Positions 5,993-10,032 of a stretch of DNA of 10,032 bases are shown in pieces. Under the pieces are notes generated by a model. The model was not told where the DNA came from, did not search any database, and was given only the letters and a program-made list of their open reading frames with translations. The first letter of the stretch is position 1; the number at the start of each line of letters is the position of its first letter. Source of the stretch: Clostridiales bacterium. Its GTDB lineage: Bacteria; Bacillota; Clostridia; Peptostreptococcales; Anaerovoracaceae. Position numbers and translations under genes: made by a program. The stretch is taken from assembly GCA_009778415.1 (NCBI GenBank), contig WRJV01000265.1:1-10032 (forward strand). Reading direction: 5' to 3'.

Positions 5993-6526
5993 TTTAGTAA
6001 TTACAGTATGTGCTTTAGCTGTTGTTATTATGGCTATTTTATTTTATGTTTTTATACTTGGCAGAACTCAAATACTTTGTAGTAGCCGAGCTAAATTGAC
6101 TGAGCTAACCAAAATGGATTTCACGGATGTTAAGATCACCGACATTCAATTCAGGAACTCTAAGGATGGCATTCTGGATAATTACACCCGAATAATTGTG
6201 TTCTTGAAAGAATCCGGCGAATGGGAAACCAAAGAATACTATACCAGCTGTGAAGGTTGGTTTGATACAAATCCAGAGCATATGCTACCGGCAGAAATAG
6301 CGGCATTGAAAGCAATCGGTATCGAATTAAATAACATCAAAAAACGCGGAGTGGTTTTTAATCAAATCAGAGTAGGGTATGCGATTGGTGAGTTTGGTAT
6401 TTATTGGTATCAAATTGATGAATCTTATGACGGCAAAAGCAATGTTGTTTTGCTTGCAGGTATTCCACGTAAAATATCAATGAACGTGGATAAAATTCTC
6501 CAAGAAAAATAAGTCTCAACTAATAT

Positions 6527-6569
6527 CGCAACATTTGCCGACAGGACTATCCTCTCGGCGGATGTTGCG
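6527..6569 (+). terminator. Long hairpin, probable transcription terminator
   Basis: A 15-bp stem starting CGCAACAT (6527-6534) and closing ATGTTGCG (6562-6569), with two G-T pairs, continues after one C-C mismatch into a 4-bp AGGA/TCCT stem around the loop CTA. It lies 14 bases after the stop of the membrane protein gene and is followed by TTTACCGTTTAT, a modest T-rich tail. It probably ends the operon that started upstream of the insertion sequences. Confidence 0.7.
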
Positions 6570-6831
6570 TTTACCGTTTATAAGTAGGGTACATGGAAGA
6601 TAGGGGGCTGAAAGTCGATTGACGAACAGACAGAGTTGAACTTGGGATATGGCATATCATTCAGGACAGCGCAAGAGGTTTACAAACATAATTTCGTCCA
6701 AAATTTAGCATGCATGAGAGTTTATGCAGAAATAGCAACTGGAGAACCGGTGGATGGCTAGAATGCATATTATTCCTGATGGAGGCTCAATCATGTGCGA
6801 GGCGCGACAAGCTTGAAGAACGAACTAACGA
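6570..6831. other. Decayed stretch without an intact gene
   Basis: No complete gene is visible. The best open frame, 6612-6761, has 49 codons, no ATG, GTG or TTG near its 5' end, and reads KSIDEQTELNLGYGISFRTA followed by QEVYKHNFVQNLACMRVYAE and a short tail before TAG. A 17-codon ATG frame follows at 6764 (MHIIPDGGSIMCEARQA). Both look like scraps of former genes. I recognise no family. Confidence 0.5.
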
Positions 6832-6942
6832 ATGACATTCATAAAAAGGGTAGCGGATAGCCTGCAAAAAAAAGGCTTTGCTACAGATCCTCACTATGCC
6901 AAGACGATTAATCAAGTTATTGCATATTGGAATTTATCCTAA
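6832..6942 (+). pseudogene. C-terminal 36 codons of a GH73-type glucosaminidase
   Basis: The reading is SLQKKGFATDPHYAKTINQV followed by IAYWNLS and stop. This matches the well-known end of flagellar and phage-type endo-beta-N-acetylglucosaminidases of family GH73, LQxxGYATDPxYAxKLxxII, where the motif packs the last helices of the muramidase-like fold. The catalytic Glu region, normally about 100 residues earlier, is missing, and stops occur in frame upstream. ATG 6832 is simply the first in-frame ATG, with no ribosome binding site. The fragment ends 18 bases before the start of a lipoprotein gene, mirroring the M23 fragment and lipoprotein at 1624-2614. Confidence 0.65.
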
Positions 6943-6960
6943 ACGTGTGAGGTGAAGTAT

Positions 6961-7371
6961 TTGAAATACTATATTGTTTTGCTTACTTTTATAATTTTCT
7001 TAGTGATTGGCTGTACAAATAATACGAAAGACATTTCACAATCATCAGGCAGCTCAGACAGTACGCTTGTAAACTACACCGAGAGAATGGCTTATCCGGA
7101 AGGATTACCTGAAGGAAAACCCATTTCGATTTGGGAGACAATAGAATTTTTACAAGACACGCTTAAACCTATTGAAATCCAAAGGTTTGATTGTGATACT
7201 ATTGATTTCATCAATGGTAGGGCTTACTATATTGTCCGAGAATATGAAGATTATGATGACCGTCAAGTTACAATTGGTTGGTATGCCGTAGATGCCTTTA
7301 CAGGAGAAACGTTCGATACTAATGTACTAACTGATTTGGTTAAAATTTCAGTTGACTCCGATGTTGATTAA
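6961..7371 (+). CDS. Small lipoprotein, 136 aa, function unknown
   Basis: The protein starts MKYYIVLLTFIIFLVIGCTN, with lipobox VIGC and Cys 18 as the lipidation site, followed by a Ser/Asp-rich linker (SQSSGSSDST) and an alpha/beta domain with IDFINGRAYYIVREYEDYDD and GWYAVDAFTGETFDT. That last pattern, a strand then D-x-x-T-G-E, resembles PepSY-like or lipoprotein beta domains, but I make no firm assignment. I chose TTG 6961 because TGAGGTGAA at 6948-6956 is spaced four bases from it, exactly as before ATG 1967. The in-frame GTG 6952 would lie inside that site. It follows the GH73 fragment closely and is followed by a small hairpin at 7381-7396. Confidence 0.75.
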   Translation: MKYYIVLLTFIIFLVIGCTNNTKDISQSSGSSDSTLVNYTERMAYPEGLPEGKPISIWETIEFLQDTLKPIEIQRFDCDTIDFINGRAYYIVREYEDYDDRQVTIGWYAVDAFTGETFDTNVLTDLVKISVDSDVD

Positions 7372-7850
7372 TTGTCTGCCGCAACCGGTGGGTTGCAAAG
7401 TGTGTCCTGAACTGCCGAGGACAAGGAAGGAGAGTCAAGGAAAACAGATGTGCGTTAGATGAGGTGGCACGCCTGACGGCTTCGGAATGCCCGGCAGCCG
7501 AAGTCGCCGGGTTTCCTGTCGTCTCATGCCGGAAGCCCATTAAGTGCAGATGGTTGGACGGGCAAGTTGCTGGAAGCGCAGGTCATTTGAAAGTTGAAAA
7601 ATGAACAATATGCCGTGCAATCACCAAAAAGCGAACAGTGGCTAGCATTCATTGTTTATGCAAGCCTCTATCCGTTGAATTTGCTTGATTCAGGTTGTTG
7701 GTCATTTTGACCTATAACCTCGAAGCATTCCCTTGGAACAACCCTTTGGTGGCACTGTCGGCAGGGAAGCTATTGGCGGTCAGGCTTGTCGAGGGGAAAG
7801 AGGACATGGGAAGTGTATATGTCGGGTTGGATTCAAGAAGGAGGTGGGCA
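7372..7850 (+). other. 479-base spacer with GC-rich structured segment
   Basis: No gene is supported. A perfect hairpin, GCAACC (7381-7386) with GGTTGC (7391-7396) and loop GGTG, follows the lipoprotein stop but lacks a T tail. Further on, ATGAG (7459-7463) can pair with CTCAT (7523-7527). Between them GACGGCTTCGG (7475-7485) can pair imperfectly with CCGAAGTCGCC (7498-7508), while CCCGGC (7490-7495) pairs perfectly with GCCGGG (7506-7511). The last two stems exclude each other. This could be a structured RNA, an attenuator-like leader for the ATPase gene, or the remnant of an element such as a group II intron. GGTCA (7700-7704) and TGACC (7708-7712) form a short palindrome further downstream. 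Confidence 0.4.
7836..7850 (+). promoter_or_regulatory. Strong ribosome binding site fixing the ATPase start
   Basis: AGAAGGAGGTG at 7836-7846 lies a few bases before ATG 7851, an almost perfect anti-Shine-Dalgarno match. It argues against the longer in-frame TTG start at 7695. Confidence 0.75.
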
Positions 7851-8810
7851 ATGACAGAGATGCAAAACGCTGTGTTGAAATGGAAGGAGTACAATGGTGT
7901 CGGTTATGATTCCTTCATAAAATATATATGTGGGGACCCGCAGAAAATCATCGATTTCTACCACGACGAGCGTACAGCGGCTCTGGAAATACTGGGAAGG
8001 GGCTTGCATTCGGTTCAGGACATTGATGCGCATCTGCAGTACAACGACGGAGACCCAAACAGAGCAACCATTTTTGTTGGCGCAAGGGGGTCAGGAAAGA
8101 CCGTTTTGCTTGCAAAAATAGCCGATGAAGCGTCGGCGAACGGATGGATAGGCGCAAATGTGAATGCTGCCCAAGGCATGCTCGATGAAGTGTTGGTTCA
8201 GATAAGAGACAACGCAAAGGAATTTCTTACCCATGAATCATTATCGCACAATATCAAAGCCACATGGCGCTCGGAAATGACCTCAATGGTAAAGGAAATA
8301 AACGAAAAAAACATTGGGGTTTTTGTAACTGTTGATGAACTGGATGTCAAAATAGACGAATTGCGAACATTAGTCACAACATTTCAGCATTTCGTCCGCG
8401 AACGAAGGGACGTAGCCCTTATAATGGCGGGCTTGCCACCAAAGGTGTCCAATCTCTTGCGTGACGATTCCATATCCTTTCTCAGAAGGGCTTTTCAGCA
8501 CCACTTGGAAGCCATTGATGAAAGCGAAGTGCGTTTTTCAATGAAGAGGACCATAGAACGCGCAGGGCGGACGATTGAAAAAGATGCGTTAAGTTTAGCG
8601 GCGGAAAACGCAAAAGGATTTCCATTTATGATCCAATTGATCGGATATCACATGTGGCGGCAGCATCCGGAAAAGAAAAGCATCTCGCTTGACGATGCAG
8701 CAGAAGGAATCGTTCTTGCCCAAAGCGGCCTTTTGCTTGCCGATGTTTCGCGAATACATTCAAAGCAGGGTATGATAATGGTTTGCAAAGTTGTTGAAAA
8801 GCAGGGATAA
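7851..8810 (+). CDS. AAA+ ATPase, ORC/CDC6-like P-loop protein, C-terminally short, 319 aa
   Basis: The P-loop is GARGSGKT (residues 77-84, preceded by DPNRATIFV). Walker B is NIGVFVTVDELD (154-164), a hydrophobic strand ending D-E. Sensor 1 lies in DVALIMAGLPPK (about 188-198). SFLRRAFQHHLEAID and the later AENAKGFPFMIQLIGYHMW match the arginine-rich and sensor 2 regions of stand-alone bacterial AAA ATPases of unknown role. Family members I know run to about 370-430 residues and end in a winged helix-turn-helix. Here the text stops after VSRIHSKQGMIMVCKVVEKQG, so that domain is missing or replaced. The N-terminal 75 residues (MTEMQNAVLKWKEYNG and on) also lack the usual NPF...GR entry. Start ATG 7851 is set by its ribosome binding site. 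Molecular role unknown, possibly defence or mobile-element related. Confidence 0.8.
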   Translation: MTEMQNAVLKWKEYNGVGYDSFIKYICGDPQKIIDFYHDERTAALEILGRGLHSVQDIDAHLQYNDGDPNRATIFVGARGSGKTVLLAKIADEASANGWIGANVNAAQGMLDEVLVQIRDNAKEFLTHESLSHNIKATWRSEMTSMVKEINEKNIGVFVTVDELDVKIDELRTLVTTFQHFVRERRDVALIMAGLPPKVSNLLRDDSISFLRRAFQHHLEAIDESEVRFSMKRTIERAGRTIEKDALSLAAENAKGFPFMIQLIGYHMWRQHPEKKSISLDDAAEGIVLAQSGLLLADVSRIHSKQGMIMVCKVVEKQG

Positions 8811-8822
8811 TTATAGTAATAT
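8794..8822 (+). promoter_or_regulatory. Candidate promoter of the flavodiiron protein gene
   Basis: TTGAAA (8794-8799), a 17-base spacer and TAATAT (8817-8822). The -35 box matches five of six consensus bases and the -10 box four of six. It overlaps the end of the ATPase gene and lies 75 bases before the TTG start of the next gene. Confidence 0.4.
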
Positions 8823-8896
8823 GGTAGTATGATTTTATGGCGGCTGGATAAGGCTTTGCACATGCATGGCCAGGCTTGTTAAAAGGAGGGTGAAAT

Positions 8897-10032
8897 TTGA
8901 ATACGAAACAATTAACGAAAGACTTATACTGGGTAGGGTGCCTTGACCCAGGCCTACGGGTGTTCGACATTATCATGTTCACCGAATTCGGCACGACTTA
9001 CAATTCATACGTGCTGAAAGGGTCTGAAAAGACTGCCCTGTTTGAAACGTCAAAGGCAAAGTGCTTTGATGAGTACATCGAGAAAATCACAGAAATCACC
9101 CCTGTAGAAAAGATTGACTTCATTGTTTTAGACCACACCGAGCCCGACCACGCAGGGTCGGTCGAAAAGCTGCTGGAACTGAACCCAAAAATCAAGCTTG
9201 TGGGCTCCGCAACGGCAATAAGCTTCATGAAGGAAATCTGCAACAGGGATTTCAACGCAGTGCCGGTCAAGGAAGGGGACGTAATTTCCCTGGGGGACAA
9301 AACCATGCGCTTCATAGCGGCGCCAAACCTACACTGGCCGGACAGCATATTCACTTACATCATAGAAGAAAAAGCCTTGGTGACGTGCGACTCCTTCGGC
9401 TCGCACTACTCCTGCGAAGGAGTGACGAACGACAGGATAGAAAGCCAAGACAACTACATGAAAGCGCTCAAATACTATTTCGACTGCATAATGGGGCCGT
9501 TCAAGCCCTACATGATCAAGGCCATCAACAAGATATGCGACCTGGACATCCAAATCATTTGCCCCGGCCACGGGCCCGTCTTGACTGAAGACCCGAAAAA
9601 AATAGTCGAAATATGCAGGGGCTGGGCAATGCCGAAAAACCCCAACACGAAAAAAACTGTGGTGGTCCCATACGTTTCGGCGTACGGATTCACCGAGACG
9701 CTGGCGAACAAGATAGCAGGCGGGATAAGGGAGGCGGGCGACATCGACGTGAAGCTGTACGACATGGTGACAGCAGACGCCGAGCTTGTATTGGAGGAAT
9801 TGGCTTACGCCGACGGCATCTTGTTTGGCACCCCCACGATCGTCGGAGAGGCGCTTAAGCCGATATGGGATTTGACCACGTCCATGTTCGCCGGCGTTCA
9901 TGGAGGGAAAATCGCCTCAGCGTTTGGCTCTTACGGGTGGAGCGGTGAGGGCGTGCCCCATATCATGAAAAGGCTTGGGCAGCTGCGGCTAAAGCTTTAC
10001 GGAGAAGGGCTGAGAGTGAGGTTCAAGCCGAG
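8897..10032 (+). CDS. fprA: Class A flavodiiron protein (FprA/rubredoxin:oxygen oxidoreductase type), 3' end cut by window
   Basis: Flavodiiron proteins of anaerobes reduce oxygen to water or nitric oxide to nitrous oxide in the cytoplasm, taking electrons from rubredoxin, and so protect against oxygen and NO. Here 378 codons are present of about 400 expected. The metallo-beta-lactamase-like domain carries all seven diiron ligands: H80, E82, D84 and H85 in LDHTEPDHAGS, H146 in PNLHWPDS, D165 in TCDSFGSHY, and H225 in CPGHGPV. A flavodoxin domain starts at about residue 253, with the FMN loop VPYVSAYGFTETLA and the later GTPTIVGEA and FGSYGWSGEG segments. The start is TTG 8897, six to seven bases after AAAGGAGGG (8882-8890). 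Codon use is GC-rich, unlike the AT-rich island genes, suggesting a resident gene at the island border. Confidence 0.95.
   Translation, partial: MNTKQLTKDLYWVGCLDPGLRVFDIIMFTEFGTTYNSYVLKGSEKTALFETSKAKCFDEYIEKITEITPVEKIDFIVLDHTEPDHAGSVEKLLELNPKIKLVGSATAISFMKEICNRDFNAVPVKEGDVISLGDKTMRFIAAPNLHWPDSIFTYIIEEKALVTCDSFGSHYSCEGVTNDRIESQDNYMKALKYYFDCIMGPFKPYMIKAINKICDLDIQIICPGHGPVLTEDPKKIVEICRGWAMPKNPNTKKTVVVPYVSAYGFTETLANKIAGGIREAGDIDVKLYDMVTADAELVLEELAYADGILFGTPTIVGEALKPIWDLTTSMFAGVHGGKIASAFGSYGWSGEGVPHIMKRLGQLRLKLYGEGLRVRFKP

Larger units (their letters stand above)
4254..6512 (+). pseudogene. Single-pass membrane protein gene, split by an IS4/IS1634-type element
   Basis: The 5' piece, 4254-4286, reads MMSIPKNNFPL. 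The 3' piece, 5997-6512, begins VITVCALAVVIMAILFYVF. With the insertion and one TTTA copy removed, they join in frame to 182 codons. The result has a polar tip, one membrane helix at about residues 11-32, and a C-terminal domain of about 150 residues (TKMDFTDVKITDIQFRNS and on) probably outside the membrane. No family is recognised. Its first ATG overlaps the stop of the upstream clan CD-like gene (TGATG), and AGGTAGGTG at 4241-4249 can act as ribosome binding site, so the two were translationally coupled. In the present state an ATG at 6030 could start a 160-residue product that keeps part of the helix, but no ribosome binding site is evident there. A hairpin follows the stop. Confidence 0.7.

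Noticed and set aside
7381..7694. Class C group II intron
   Set aside because: Only a GTGTG after a hairpin. No reverse transcriptase, no domain V and no 3' end seen, so it is kept as a possibility in a finding and not as a feature.
7695..7850. In-frame extension of the ATPase to a TTG start
   Set aside because: No ribosome binding site at 7695, while AGAAGGAGGTG sits just before ATG 7851. The extra 52 residues show no recognisable domain.
1..10032. CRISPR array, tRNA or rRNA genes
   Set aside because: No regularly spaced direct repeats and no tRNA or rRNA signature sequences were found on reading both strands.

Overview
The window looks like an accessory island on the chromosome of a low-to-moderate GC anaerobic Firmicute, probably a clostridium. 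The reasons are AGGAGG-type ribosome binding sites, GTG and TTG starts, lipoproteins with short Gram-positive signal peptides, and a class A flavodiiron protein (FprA type) at the right end. All supported genes are on the plus strand. The species cannot be named from the sequence.

Left part (1-2614): small AT-rich genes and gene fragments. These are an unrecognised 169-residue protein, a small multi-pass membrane protein, an ORF fragment followed by a second small membrane protein, and the C-terminal piece of an M23 (LytM/lysostaphin) peptidase followed by a lipoprotein.

Middle (2615-6512): two insertion sequences have landed in two adjacent genes. An IS630-family element (about 2650-3742, TA duplication) splits a 177-codon gene with a His-Gly...Ser-Cys pattern resembling clan CD (caspase/CHAT-like) peptidases. 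An IS4/IS1634-type element (about 4287-5992, 29-bp imperfect terminal inverted repeats, TTTA duplication) splits the next gene, a 182-codon single-pass membrane protein. Removing both elements in silico, with one copy of each duplication, restores two intact reading frames that overlap as TGATG. The IS630 transposase has Gly where the second catalytic Asp of its DDE triad is expected. The other transposase keeps its DDE residues and has a near-consensus promoter, with a run of ten G just before its start.

Right part (6513-8896): a strong hairpin (6527-6569), a decayed stretch ending in a 36-codon piece of a GH73-type glucosaminidase, a second small lipoprotein, a GC-rich non-coding stretch with several possible RNA stems, and a AAA+ ATPase that seems to lack its usual C-terminal winged-helix domain. 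A promoter then leads into fprA (8897 to the window end), which is cut by the window edge and returns to more GC-rich, housekeeping-type sequence.

Recurring layout: an orphan or C-terminal enzyme-like piece (unknown at 1117-1230, M23 at 1624-1956, clan CD-like at 2626-4254, GH73 at 6832-6942) is followed within 0 to about 20 bases by a small membrane-anchored protein (1248, 1967, 4254, 6961). Two of the pieces are peptidoglycan hydrolase domains. My inference is that this is a graveyard of displaced polymorphic-toxin C-termini with retained membrane-anchored immunity proteins, later invaded by insertion sequences. Nothing in the window proves toxicity or immunity.
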